From positions 3,720,001 to 3,784,000 of the forward strand of contig CBDCYF010000005.1 in the NCBI GenBank assembly GCA_965224065.1: a stretch of DNA of 64,000 nucleotides, written 5' to 3'. Shown here piece by piece: positions 54,239 through 63,203 of the stretch (positions are counted from its first letter, which is position 1; the number at the start of each line of letters is the position of its first letter). The notes beneath the pieces were generated by a model. It ran no database searches, had not been told where the DNA came from, and saw only the letters and a program-made list of their open reading frames with translations. Made by a program: the position numbers and the translations under genes. The DNA comes from JAOTZA01 sp965224065. Its GTDB lineage: Bacteria; Acidobacteriota; Thermoanaerobaculia; Multivoradales; JAHEKO01.

Positions 54239-54595
54239 ATGCCTCCCGGCAACGCTCAGTCGATCTACACGCGTATCTACGACGTGGTGAGGCGCATTCC
54301 CGAGGGACGGGTCGCGTCCTACGGCCAGATCGCGGCCATGGTCGGCCGCCCGCGTCATGCTCGCCAAGTCGGCTATGCCTTGAGCGCGTTGCCGGACGGC
54401 TCAGAGGTTCCGTGGCACCGGGTGATCAACTCTCGCGGGGAGGTCAGCGAGCGCTCGTTCCGTGGTCTCGGTGGTCGCGAGGGCTTCCAGCGTCACCTGC
54501 TGGAAGAGGAGGGTGTTCTCTTCAACGAGCGCGGACGTGTCGATCTGGTCCGTTTTCGTTGGGAGCCGGACCGCTCGCCGCAAAAATTACGGTGA
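54239..54595 (+). CDS. Alkyltransferase-like protein (ATL, inactive MGMT homologue)
   Basis: 118 residues with the MGMT DNA-binding domain: Y-D-V-V-R-R-I-P-E-G-R-V-A-S-Y-G-Q-I-A, and the arginine finger near R42-Q-V-G. The active-site P-C-H-R-V is P58-W-H-R-V, so the alkyl acceptor Cys is a Trp. This defines ATL proteins, which bind O6-alkylguanine and hand it to nucleotide excision repair. The stop codon lies inside the left arm of the palindrome at 54584. Confidence 0.92.
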   Translation: MPPGNAQSIYTRIYDVVRRIPEGRVASYGQIAAMVGRPRHARQVGYALSALPDGSEVPWHRVINSRGEVSERSFRGLGGREGFQRHLLEEEGVLFNERGRVDLVRFRWEPDRSPQKLR

Positions 54596-54650
54596 CAGGA
54601 CACCTAATTTCGTGCCCATCGCCGAATTACGTATCCTGTCACCGTAATTT
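54584..54650. repeat. REP-like palindrome with 17-bp perfect arms
   Basis: Arm 54584-54600 (AAATTACGGTGACAGGA) is the perfect reverse complement of 54634-54650, and an imperfect inner pair (CTAATTTCG / CGAATTACG) adds to it. The AT-rich sequence differs from the surroundings. It resembles the palindromes mobilised by REP-associated tyrosine transposases, but no such gene is in the window. It lies between two convergent genes and supplies the stop of one. Confidence 0.85.
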
Positions 54651-54654
54651 GGTG

Positions 54655-55530
54655 TTACCGGAATTCCGCGAGCCGCATAAAGAACTGTTGGAGTGGCTCT
54701 TCGGGATCAAAAAGCTCCAGAAACTCGTCCAGCCGATCTAGGGTGGGCTCGCGCCGCAGGGTCCGGGCCCAGTGGAGAAACGGCACCAGAAGGGGGCGAG
54801 CGTTCCGCAGCTCGAGCTCGAGCAGGCGCGCGGTGATCCCGCCGGCTTGCAGAAACCCGGACGTACGGTAGATCTCGAGTGTCTCCGCCAGGTCGTAGTC
54901 GACCTGGCGGAACGTCACTTTCCAGCGCTCGCCGTCGCGGTCGAAGATCGCGTACTGGGCGCGCCGGTCGCCATTGAACGGCAGCCCTGCCGATCCGACG
55001 TTCACGACGCAACCGGCCGCTGTCTCGCGCAGCAACGGCCGGTGGGTGTGTCCCACCACCAGAAAGTCCTCGTCGATCGAATCCAGATGCCGGGCCAAGG
55101 TGCGGTCGCTGGTCCAGGGGCCGATCCCCTCGTTGGCCGAGGCTGGCGTTCCGTGTGCCAGCCGCAACGGCGGTACCGGACGACCGGCGGATAACGACTG
55201 GGAGTAGGGAAGAGAGTCTATGTAGTCGATGTCTTCGTCGGTCAGCTCGGCCGCCATCCATCGCGACGCCGCCCATTCGTCGGCCTTCCACCAGCTCCCG
55301 GGCACACGCCGGTGCCGGAAATCGAGCAGGTAATCCTCGTGGTTGCCCCGGATCGACGGCCAGCCGCGCTGCCGAACGGCGGCAATCACACGACTGCCCT
55401 CGGGGCCGCGGCCCACCAGGTCACCCCCTACAAAGACCTCGTCCGGCGCCTCCGCCTCGATGTCCTCGATGACGGCGCGCAGCGCCGGCATGTTGCCGTG
55501 GATGTCGGCGAGAATGGCGATTCGCTCCAT
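54655..55530 (-). CDS. Calcineurin-like metallophosphoesterase (YfcE/MJ0936-like)
   Basis: 291 residues. The binuclear metal site reads D9-I-H11-G-N, G-D37-L-V-G-R-G, G-N63-H64-E and, later, V-G-H-T-H-R-P. V-N-V-G-S-A-G-L-P follows as in the family. The C-terminal 90 residues are a helical extension beyond the usual core. Cytoplasmic. Natural substrates of this subfamily are cyclic or short phosphodiesters; unknown here. Confidence 0.9.
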   Translation of the reverse strand: MERIAILADIHGNMPALRAVIEDIEAEAPDEVFVGGDLVGRGPEGSRVIAAVRQRGWPSIRGNHEDYLLDFRHRRVPGSWWKADEWAASRWMAAELTDEDIDYIDSLPYSQSLSAGRPVPPLRLAHGTPASANEGIGPWTSDRTLARHLDSIDEDFLVVGHTHRPLLRETAAGCVVNVGSAGLPFNGDRRAQYAIFDRDGERWKVTFRQVDYDLAETLEIYRTSGFLQAGGITARLLELELRNARPLLVPFLHWARTLRREPTLDRLDEFLELFDPEEPLQQFFMRLAEFR

Positions 55531-55597
55531 CGGGAGGGCGCAGAATAGCCTAATTGGCGATCATCACGGTGCAAATCGGTAGATGGATTGGTACGCC

Positions 55598-55651
55598 AAT
55601 GTGACAAATGTGACGCGGGAATTGCCAACCGGCTCGCCGCCGCACTATCAT
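55598..55651 (+). promoter_or_regulatory. Candidate sigma70-type promoter and tandem operator of TonB receptor 2
   Basis: TTGCCA at 55622-55627 and TATCAT at 55646-55651 are separated by 18 bp, 80 nt before the receptor start. Just upstream is a tandem AATGTGAC at 55598-55605 and 55607-55614, a plausible activator site. Confidence 0.4.
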
Positions 55652-55731
55652 GCTCACCAACGGAAAACACTGCCCGCGGGGGGCACTGTCGGAGGGGAGC
55701 TCCCGGGCGCAAATTCTCATAGGAGGTGTCG

Positions 55732-58700
55732 ATGTCGCGGATCGTCCGTATTTTCGGGGTTCTGGCCGTGGGTGTCCTACTGTTCTCACCGGTCGCGTGG
55801 GCACAGTCTCAAGCGACGACCGGGACCATCGACGGGATCGTGCAGGACGAGTCGGGGGCGGTGCTGCCCGGCGCCACGATTACCGTCACCAACACGGCGA
55901 CGAATTTCGAAAAGGTCCTGGTGACCGATGGCTCGGGCCGTTTCCGGGGCGTCTTGCTGCCCCTTGGCCCCTACAAGGTAACCGCCGCCCTCGAGGGCTT
56001 TGCCACCCTGGTTCGGGACGGTCTCAACCTGGGTGTCGGCCAGACCATCTCGTTACGGCTTTCGATGCAGGTCGCGGCGACGGGAGAGGAGATCCTGGTC
56101 ACCAGCGAGGCTCCCTTGATCGAGACCTCTCGCACCGAGGGGCAGATCCGCATCGGGGATGCCGACATCGAGGGCCTGCCCAACAACGGCCGCAACTTTC
56201 TGGAGTTCTCCAAGCTCACCCCGGGCGTCACCATCGTCCAGGGCCCCGACGGCGAGGAGCTGTCGATCAACGGCCAGAAGGGCATCAACAACAACATCTC
56301 GGTGGACGGCGCCGATTTCAACAACCCCTTCTTTGGCGAGCAACGGGGTGGACAGCGGCCGCCGTTTACTTTCAACATCGATGCGGTCAAAGAAGTCCTG
56401 ATCGTCACCGACGGCGCGCCTGCCGAGTACGGTCGCTCCTCGGGCGGCTTTGTCAACGTGGTCACCAAGTCGGGCACCAACGAATACAAGGGCAGCGTTC
56501 ATGCGTTCTACAAGGACGACGGCCTGTCCGACGACCCGGTCAACCGTGACGGCTCCACCGATCCAAAGGTCTTTGACCAGACCCAGGTCGGTTTTACCTT
56601 TGGCGGACCGATCCGGCAGGACGAAGTCTTCTTCTTCCTCGCCTACGATCTTCAGACCGCCGAAGCCACCAAACAGAACGACCCCACCCGTCTCGATTCC
56701 CGTTTGGTGGATTTTTTCGCCTCCATCGGGGCCCCCAACGAGAACGGCCCGATCACGCGTACCGACGATGCCGATGTGGCGCTGGCCAAGATCGACTGGC
56801 AGGCGTCGGACAAGAACCTCGTGACCCTGCGGGGGACCTATACCTTCTCCGAGCAGCGCAACGGGACCTTTGACGTCGACGTCTGGGGACGCAGCGCCAA
56901 CGGCATCGAGCAGGATTACTCACACGCCGGAACGGCGACGGTCATCTCGACGGTTTCGGACAGCCTGCTCAACGAGTTTCGTGCCCAGTACGCCAAGGAG
57001 TTTCGCCCGCGCCCCTACGAGGGCAATGGGTTCGCGGACAGACCGTTCCCGGACACGGCGATCGCCGAGAACGGCAACCGCTTTGGTATGCCGTTCTTTC
57101 TGCCGGTCGAGTACGACGACGACCGGATCCAGATCAACAACAACCTGTCGATCCTGAGAGGCAACCACTCGATGAAGACCGGGATCGAGTACAACGATGT
57201 GGGCTCGTCTCAGACCTTTATCGGCTTTGCCAACGGCCGGTTCATCTTCAACACGGTCGACGGGTTTCTCAACTATGTCGCCAACCCGAACTACATCGAG
57301 TGCTCGGACGGCTCGAGCAATGTGAATGGGACCTGTCCCGCCGGCTCCACCGCGGTCGGCCCGGTCGAGCTCTACCTTCAGTTTGCCGGAGTGGGTGGCC
57401 GCTCGGCCGAAGAGGCCGGCACCCAGACCCTGAAACAAGAGGAGATCGCGGTCTTCTTTCAGGATCAGTGGCAGCCATCGGCCAACCTGACCTTGGATTT
57501 CGGCTTGCGCATCGAAGAGATCGGGCAGCCGGACCCGATTACGCCACCCAGCGAGGTCTTCTATTCGGAGTTCATCGGCCAGACGGTCACCACCGCAGCG
57601 GGACCGCAGGTGTTTCCGTCGGACGGCACCATTCCGGACGACACCACGGTTCAACCTCGGTTTGCCCTGGCTTGGACACCAAAAAACAAGTCCGGCTCGA
57701 TTCTGCGGGCCAACGCCGGGCTCTACGCGGCGCGCATCCCCGCTTTGACGTTCGCCGGGAGCCGCAACAACAACGGCAGCATCGGACAGACCCTCTTTCG
57801 GGCCAGCTTTATCGGCCCGGCCGGGCTCGGCTTCCTTCCGGCGACGCCCCCGTGGCAGAGCCTGATCCCAGGATCCGAGGTCGGCAGTCCCTTCAACCCC
57901 GACGTCACCGTGACCAGCCGGGACCTGGAGGTGCCCAAGACGGTGTCCGCCTCGGTCTCGTGGGAGACTGAGATCGCGCCCAACTACGCCTGGCTGATCA
58001 AGGGAACCGTGGCCAACACCAACCACGTGACCCGGTTTACCAACCGCAACGACGCCTTGCTCGGCTCGCCCTGGGGGACCGGGCTCAGCGTGGGAGGCGG
58101 AATCGGTCAGCTCACGGTGGTCGAGTCGACGGCCAAAAGCCGCTTCTGGGGGATCACCACAGGAATCAACAAGCGCTTGAGCGACAACATCCAGTTTCAG
58201 GCCTACTACACGTTCTCCGAGGACAAATCGGACGACGACAACGAGCGCGACCCGTTTACGTTTAGGTACGCCAACATCACCAACCTGGGTCCCGAGTTCG
58301 GTCTCTCCGACCGTCACCAGGAAAACCGGTTCAACGGCTGGTTGTTGTGGAACGCGCCTCACGGGATCGACGTCAACGTTCGAGCCAGCTATCTGGACGC
58401 GCAGCCTCTCGACGTCGGGCCGGACGGTTTGCCGACGGGTCCGTCGGGGCGGTGTCTCCCGGCCGGGAACTGCACCCTTGGTGGCGATGTCTTCCAGCGC
58501 AACCAGGGCAAGAAGGACAATGAGTTCCAGGTGGTGGATGTTCGTCTTTCAAAGGACTTTCAGGTTGGAGAATGGACAGTGCAACCGGTTCTCGACGTCT
58601 TCAACCTCCTGGACGAGTCGAACTTCCTCATTCCGGAGGTTGGCGCGGGCCTGGCCTTCAACTTCGACGGCACGATTCGAAGCGGCGCCGGCGAGCCGCG

Positions 58701-58737
58701 CGAGGTCCAGCTTGGCGTAAGGCTGGTCAAGAACTAG
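55732..58737 (+). CDS. Oar-like TonB-dependent receptor with carboxypeptidase-regulatory domain, copy 2
   Basis: 1001 residues from ATG 55732, with AGGAGG 7 nt upstream; a GTG at 55726 is too close to that site. The order is signal peptide (ending A-W-A-Q), carboxypeptidase-regulatory domain (about 30-110: G-I-V-Q-D-E-S-G-A-V-L-P-G-A), plug (about 120-240: L-P-N-N-G-R-N-F-L-E-F, Y-G-R-S-S-G-G-F-V-N-V), and barrel. It ends V-R-L-V-K-N without the usual terminal aromatic. The ligand is unknown. The gene appears monocistronic, with its own terminator. Confidence 0.92.
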   Translation: MSRIVRIFGVLAVGVLLFSPVAWAQSQATTGTIDGIVQDESGAVLPGATITVTNTATNFEKVLVTDGSGRFRGVLLPLGPYKVTAALEGFATLVRDGLNLGVGQTISLRLSMQVAATGEEILVTSEAPLIETSRTEGQIRIGDADIEGLPNNGRNFLEFSKLTPGVTIVQGPDGEELSINGQKGINNNISVDGADFNNPFFGEQRGGQRPPFTFNIDAVKEVLIVTDGAPAEYGRSSGGFVNVVTKSGTNEYKGSVHAFYKDDGLSDDPVNRDGSTDPKVFDQTQVGFTFGGPIRQDEVFFFLAYDLQTAEATKQNDPTRLDSRLVDFFASIGAPNENGPITRTDDADVALAKIDWQASDKNLVTLRGTYTFSEQRNGTFDVDVWGRSANGIEQDYSHAGTATVISTVSDSLLNEFRAQYAKEFRPRPYEGNGFADRPFPDTAIAENGNRFGMPFFLPVEYDDDRIQINNNLSILRGNHSMKTGIEYNDVGSSQTFIGFANGRFIFNTVDGFLNYVANPNYIECSDGSSNVNGTCPAGSTAVGPVELYLQFAGVGGRSAEEAGTQTLKQEEIAVFFQDQWQPSANLTLDFGLRIEEIGQPDPITPPSEVFYSEFIGQTVTTAAGPQVFPSDGTIPDDTTVQPRFALAWTPKNKSGSILRANAGLYAARIPALTFAGSRNNNGSIGQTLFRASFIGPAGLGFLPATPPWQSLIPGSEVGSPFNPDVTVTSRDLEVPKTVSASVSWETEIAPNYAWLIKGTVANTNHVTRFTNRNDALLGSPWGTGLSVGGGIGQLTVVESTAKSRFWGITTGINKRLSDNIQFQAYYTFSEDKSDDDNERDPFTFRYANITNLGPEFGLSDRHQENRFNGWLLWNAPHGIDVNVRASYLDAQPLDVGPDGLPTGPSGRCLPAGNCTLGGDVFQRNQGKKDNEFQVVDVRLSKDFQVGEWTVQPVLDVFNLLDESNFLIPEVGAGLAFNFDGTIRSGAGEPREVQLGVRLVKN

Positions 58738-58765
58738 CGCGCGGCGCTTTCGATCGATTCTCTGA

Positions 58766-58792
58766 GGGCGGGGCTTTGGCCCCGCCCTTTTT
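58766..58792 (+). terminator. Rho-independent terminator of TonB receptor 2
   Basis: A perfect 9-bp stem GGGCGGGGC/GCCCCGCCC with loop TTTG, followed by five T residues, 28 nt after the stop. Confidence 0.9.
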
Positions 58793-58849
58793 GTATGCCT
58801 CGTTTCGGTCGATCAGGGCGCTTCGGGGCGCTCGAGACGGCTCGGGACC

Positions 58850-58950
58850 TGAAGCGGCCGGCGCCCCTGCCGGCCGGGGCAAGCCCGGCCCCTACACGAC
58901 TGAAGCGGCCGGCGTCCCACTGGCTGCCGGGCCTCGCGCCTCGGGGCCGC
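58850..58950. repeat. Tandem family B and A palindromes
   Basis: Family B hairpin CGGCCGGC/GCCGGCCG (58855-58862/58869-58876) runs into a family A variant at 58873-58895 (GCCGGGGCAAGCCCGG...). A second B copy begins at 58900, and a decayed B-like piece is near 59012. The remaining 58793-59050 sequence shows no gene or clear promoter. Confidence 0.8.
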
Positions 58951-59050
58951 CCTTCGCTCCAGCTCAAGCAGCGTCCGCTCCGGGCGGCCCGCTCAGCGCT
59001 TGATTGGCAGGGCTGAAGCGGCTGGCGGCGTGAGGTAGCCTCGCGACACG

Positions 59051-60808
59051 GTGTGGATACGGACGCTGACCGGCGCGCTACGGACGGTCCCCGCAGCCGT
59101 TCTCCTGGTCTGGGGTTGTGGTGGGGGAGGGGGCATGACCTACGACGCCGATCCATCGGCTGGTCGCGCGGGCGGCCCCGAGCCCTGGTTTGAGGAGCGC
59201 GCGGCCGAGCTCGGGATCGACTTTGTGCACTTCAACGGAATGACCGGGGACTATTACTTCTCCGAGATGATGGGCGGCGGCGCGGCGCTATTCGACTACG
59301 ACGGCGACGGCGATCTAGACGTCTATCTGGTCCAGGGGGCGATGCTCGATCCCGGAGCGGATCCGGAGACGGCCTTGTCGCCGCCAAAGGATGGCGTTCT
59401 CCCCAGCGACCGGCTGTATCGCAACGACCTTGGTCTTGGAACGGGTGGCAGCCCGGAGCCCAGGTTTGTCGACGTCACCGAGGGCCTGAATGGAGCCGGA
59501 ACCGGCAACGGCATGGGCGCCGCCGTCGGAGACTACGACGGTGACGGCGACCCCGATTTGTATGTCACCAATCTCGGGGCCAACCGGCTACTGCGCAACA
59601 ACGGCGACGGCACCTTCTCGGACGTCACGCAAGAAAGCGGAACCGATGACTCGCGATGGAGCGTCGCGGCGACCTTTTTCGACTACGACGGCGACGGCAG
59701 GCTGGATCTCTATGTCGGCAACTATGTCGACTACCGCCTGGCCAATCACAAGCTGTGCCGCGACGCCGCGGGGAGGCGGGACTACTGCGGCCCGGAGGCC
59801 TACAATGGGGTCGCCGATCGGCTCTTTCACAACCGCGGCGACGGGACGTTCGAAGACGTGTCTCTGTCAAGCGGTGTCGGGCGGCCTCGCGGTAAGAGTC
59901 TCGGCGCGGTCGCGGGCGACTTCGACCTGGACGGCCGGCTGGATCTCTATGTCGCCAACGACGGGGAGCCCAATTTCTTGTGGCGCAACCGGGACGGCGG
60001 TACATTCGAAGAGATCGCGATCGATTCGGGGTGCGCGGTCAGCGGTGAAGGGCTGCCTCAGGCGTCGATGGGGGTGGATGCCGCCGACTATGACGGCGAC
60101 GGTGACTTGGATCTTTTTGTCACCCACCTGACCGGTGAGCCCAACACGCTCTATCGCAATGACCGGACCGCCGGGGACCGCGGCCTCACGTTTGCGGACG
60201 TTTCCTCGGTGGCGGGTCTGGGTCCATCGAGCTGGGGCTCGACCGGGTTTGGGACGCACTGGGCGGATCTCGACGGTGACGGGTTTCTGGACTTACCGGT
60301 GGTCAACGGCGCGGTCAAGGCCATCGAGGGCGCGGTCGCGGCGGGCGACCCGTATCCGCTGGCGCAGCGGAACCTACTGTTTCGAGGACTTCCCGGGGGT
60401 CGCTTCGAGGAAGTCAGCACCGCCGCCGGAGTGTCGTTCGACCTTGAGGAGGTGAGCCGTGGCGCCGCCTTTGGCGATGTTGATAACAATGGGGCCGTCG
60501 ACGTTCTGATGGTCAACAGCAACGGGCCGGCGCGACTGTTGATGAACCGGAAGGGGGGCTCGCGCTGGTTTGGAGCGCGCCTGGACAGCCCGGGCGCCTT
60601 GGGCGGCCTCGTGTGGCTCGAATCGGTTCCGAGCCGCTTGCGGGTGGATCCGGGCGGCGGCTACGCGTCCTCCAGCGACTCGCGGGTGCTGCTGAGCGCG
60701 GGCGCACAGGTGGCGGAGATTTCAGTGCTGTCGGTCGAGTTGCCCGAGCGGCGCGCGTTGCGCTTTGCGGCGCCACCCGCGCGGCGGTATCTGATCGCTC
60801 GGAATTAG
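59051..60808 (+). CDS. ASPIC/UnbV FG-GAP repeat lipoprotein, copy 3 (no TPR partner on its strand)
   Basis: 585 residues from GTG 59051. The lipobox V-W-G-C (Cys23) is followed by a Gly run. The propeller repeats have calcium loops D-Y-D-G-D-G-D-L-D-V-Y, D-F-D-L-D-G-R-L-D-L-Y and D-V-D-N-N-G-A-V-D. The ASPIC/UnbV end is shorter and less typical than in copies 1 and 2. Unlike those copies it is not followed by a TPR gene; the adjacent TPR gene converges on it and belongs to the ASPIC gene at 63204. Confidence 0.88.
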   Translation: MWIRTLTGALRTVPAAVLLVWGCGGGGGMTYDADPSAGRAGGPEPWFEERAAELGIDFVHFNGMTGDYYFSEMMGGGAALFDYDGDGDLDVYLVQGAMLDPGADPETALSPPKDGVLPSDRLYRNDLGLGTGGSPEPRFVDVTEGLNGAGTGNGMGAAVGDYDGDGDPDLYVTNLGANRLLRNNGDGTFSDVTQESGTDDSRWSVAATFFDYDGDGRLDLYVGNYVDYRLANHKLCRDAAGRRDYCGPEAYNGVADRLFHNRGDGTFEDVSLSSGVGRPRGKSLGAVAGDFDLDGRLDLYVANDGEPNFLWRNRDGGTFEEIAIDSGCAVSGEGLPQASMGVDAADYDGDGDLDLFVTHLTGEPNTLYRNDRTAGDRGLTFADVSSVAGLGPSSWGSTGFGTHWADLDGDGFLDLPVVNGAVKAIEGAVAAGDPYPLAQRNLLFRGLPGGRFEEVSTAAGVSFDLEEVSRGAAFGDVDNNGAVDVLMVNSNGPARLLMNRKGGSRWFGARLDSPGALGGLVWLESVPSRLRVDPGGGYASSSDSRVLLSAGAQVAEISVLSVELPERRALRFAAPPARRYLIARN

Positions 60809-60859
60809 CCCGCCCTTCTCACCAGCGTTCGTAGCGAGTCGTTGGAAGGGCGGGCTGGA

Positions 60860-62956
60860 CTAGGCGCAGCACGCCTGCCCGGCCCGGTAGCGAGCCAGGT
60901 TGGCCTCCAGCTCGGCCCGGCGCTCCGGCGGCGCGTTCTGAGCTTGGCGGAGGACCTCTCCTTGCCATCGTACGGCCTCTTCAAAACGGCCGGCCTCGGC
61001 CATCGACATCGCCACGGTCTCGGCGTGCTCGAACCGCCTATCGACCGACATGACCTGGAGGGCCAGGGTCACGGCGCGGTCTCCGTCTCGTAGCGCCGGG
61101 TCCGGGCAGGTCGCCAGCAGCCGGGCCAGCGAGTGGGCCAGCGCGACACTCCCGGGACGCTCGCTCAGAGCGGCCTCCAGATCCGACAGGGCCGCGGTGT
61201 ATTGCTTCTGCCTCACCCGGGCCGTAGCACGGCCGAGGAGGGCTCCCTCGTGCCACGGATCGACGGCGAGGACCTGGTCAAAGACCTCGACCGCCTCCCT
61301 TGCGTGACCGGTGCGGAGCAGGGTCTGACCTAGGTGGAGCTTGGGCTGCAAGGCGTCGGGCTCGATTTCCGCCGCGCGCCGGTAATGAGTGAGTGCGCGC
61401 TCCGTTTCGCCGTCGAGCAGCAGGATCCCCGCCAGGTTGAAATGTGCCGGCCCCAACTGGGGATCGCTGTCCACTGCGGCTTCCAGGTGGGCACGGGCCG
61501 CGTCCCGCTCGCCCCGCGAGAACAGCAGATTGCCGGCCGATAGCTCGGCGGCCGCGCGCAACTGGGGCGGGAGCCCGCCGCGGGCGGCGGTTTCGTACTG
61601 GATCAAGGCCTGGTCGAGGTCTCCGGCCCGCTGCAGGGCCTCTCCCAACTTGAGGCGGATCATCGCTTCGTCGTCGTCTCCGCTGTCGAGAACGGCTTGC
61701 AGGTCGTCGGCGGCCTGGGCGGGTCGTTCGAGAGCCAGAAGAGACAGCGCGCGACCCAGTCGTGGCGGTGAGGATTGCGAATTGATCTCGAGGGCGGATG
61801 TAAACGCGGCCACCGCTTCCTGATGGCGTCCTTCGGTGGCCTCCAGCTCGCCCAGGTGGTAGTGGGCGGCCTCGTAGGCCGGATCCAGCTCGAGTGCCCG
61901 CAGAAAAAGACGCCGGGCTTCCGGCGCCTCCGAGCGAGCGGAAAGCACCCGGCCCAAGGCATGATGGGCCACGGCGTTCCGTGGACCGAGAGCCACGGCT
62001 TCCCGAAGATGAGTTTCGGCCTCGGGATCCCCCTGCTGGGCCAAAACGAGCCCGAGATTGAGCCGGGCCGAAAGATCGCCGGGGTCCTGCCGGACCGCGC
62101 GGCGATACTCGGCGATCGCGGCGTCGAGACGGCCCTCGGCGAGCGCGACGCCACCGCGAACCAGGCTGCGACCGCTTCCAACGCCCTGGCGGTCGAGGCG
62201 TGCGATCAACGGATCCGGAAAGCCCACCCGGGCCGTCCCGGCGAGATCCCGATGACTCCGCTCCGCTTCGGTGTCGCCGAGCGCCCGATAGGCCGTAGCC
62301 AAGCGGTGATGAAGAGACGTGGCCTCGGGTTGACGCGCGAGGGCTTGCTCCAGGTGGAGGACTGCGGCGCCGTGTTCCCCGGCCTCCGCCGCGATGCGCG
62401 CCAGGCCGGCGGAGGCCGCCGCACCCGCCGGCTCCTGAGCGCCGGCCCGCTCGTAAAGCTCTCGGGCGCGCTCGCTGTCGCCGGTCTCGAGACGTACCTC
62501 GGCGAGCCGCAGGAGGGCGGGCGGATCCTCGGGATCCAGCGTCAGCACGCGCTCGAAGTGCTCCACCGACTCGACCCATCGGCCGCGGATCTGCGCGAGA
62601 AACCCGAGATAGTAGGGCCAGCGCGGATCGTCCGGTGCGCGAGCCGAGGCCTCTCGATAGCATTCTTCCGCCACCGACAGCAGATTGTAGGAGTGGTAGA
62701 GATTCCCCAGCTCGCCGACCGATTCGGCGAGCTGGCTCGACGGGGCTGCGTCGTCTTCGAGAAGGCCTGCGACGTCCCCGCTCTTTTTCTCGAGCTGCTC
62801 GCGCACCGCGGGATCGATGGTGGAGAGGTCGGGATTCGGAAGCTCGAAGGTGGCGAGGGGCGGTTTTGGGTCTGTAGGAGAGCAGGCCAGGGAGCAGAGG
62901 ATCGCCGCCGTCGACCCGACGACAGCGACCCGGTCCCGAAGACAGCCCGTCGGCAT
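60860..62956 (-). CDS. TPR lipoprotein paired with ASPIC copy 4
   Basis: 698 residues from ATG 62956, which gives a lipoprotein signal ending L-C-S-L-A-C; the ATG at 63022 is an alternative. After the block P-N-P-D-L-S-T-I-D-P, similar to the 31435 protein, come about 15 TPRs. The C-terminus has A-T-C-P-D-P-A-L-R-D-G-D-R-A-V-T-L-A and ends A-C-C-A, as in the first pair. It lies downstream of the partial ASPIC gene on the same strand, separated by about 250 nt of palindromic repeats. Confidence 0.87.
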   Translation of the reverse strand: MPTGCLRDRVAVVGSTAAILCSLACSPTDPKPPLATFELPNPDLSTIDPAVREQLEKKSGDVAGLLEDDAAPSSQLAESVGELGNLYHSYNLLSVAEECYREASARAPDDPRWPYYLGFLAQIRGRWVESVEHFERVLTLDPEDPPALLRLAEVRLETGDSERARELYERAGAQEPAGAAASAGLARIAAEAGEHGAAVLHLEQALARQPEATSLHHRLATAYRALGDTEAERSHRDLAGTARVGFPDPLIARLDRQGVGSGRSLVRGGVALAEGRLDAAIAEYRRAVRQDPGDLSARLNLGLVLAQQGDPEAETHLREAVALGPRNAVAHHALGRVLSARSEAPEARRLFLRALELDPAYEAAHYHLGELEATEGRHQEAVAAFTSALEINSQSSPPRLGRALSLLALERPAQAADDLQAVLDSGDDDEAMIRLKLGEALQRAGDLDQALIQYETAARGGLPPQLRAAAELSAGNLLFSRGERDAARAHLEAAVDSDPQLGPAHFNLAGILLLDGETERALTHYRRAAEIEPDALQPKLHLGQTLLRTGHAREAVEVFDQVLAVDPWHEGALLGRATARVRQKQYTAALSDLEAALSERPGSVALAHSLARLLATCPDPALRDGDRAVTLALQVMSVDRRFEHAETVAMSMAEAGRFEEAVRWQGEVLRQAQNAPPERRAELEANLARYRAGQACCA

Positions 62957-63010
62957 CCGGGGAACATAGCAGAGCGCGACCGGGCGAAAACGGCCGATGC
63001 GGGGTCTGGC

Positions 63011-63180
63011 GGGCGGGGGCAAGCCCCGCCCCTACACGGAAGGGGACGCGAGGTAGGGGAGGGCCTTGCGACCGCCCGGGCCGGGGCAAGCCCGGCCCCT
63101 ACAGGGTTGAATCCTTCCGGGCCGAGACGGCCCCGGACCCGCAGGATTTGAAGCGGCCGCCGCCCCTGGCGGCCGTTCAA
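63011..63180. repeat. Family A and B palindromes between ASPIC copy 4 and its TPR partner
   Basis: A family A copy in reverse orientation is at 63011-63035 and a variant (GCCGGGGCAAGCCCGG...) is at 63080-63102. A family B hairpin flanked by TTGAA/TTCAA is at 63148-63180, where CGGCCGCC pairs with GGCGGCCG. The last could attenuate read-through from the ASPIC gene into the TPR gene. Confidence 0.82.
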
Positions 63181-63203
63181 CCGATTTCCCTGCTGACCGA
63201 CCG

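Noticed and set aside
54239..54595. Active O6-methylguanine methyltransferase
   Set aside because: The acceptor Cys of P-C-H-R is Trp59, so it should be an alkyltransferase-like binding protein without transferase activity.
56920..58362. 480-codon minus-strand frame opposite TonB receptor 2
   Set aside because: Shadow of the receptor gene; no domain, no ribosome site.
58793..59050. Additional small gene between TonB receptor 2 and ASPIC copy 3
   Set aside because: Frames are open, but the sequence is made of GC-rich palindromes and lacks a ribosome site or coding signal.
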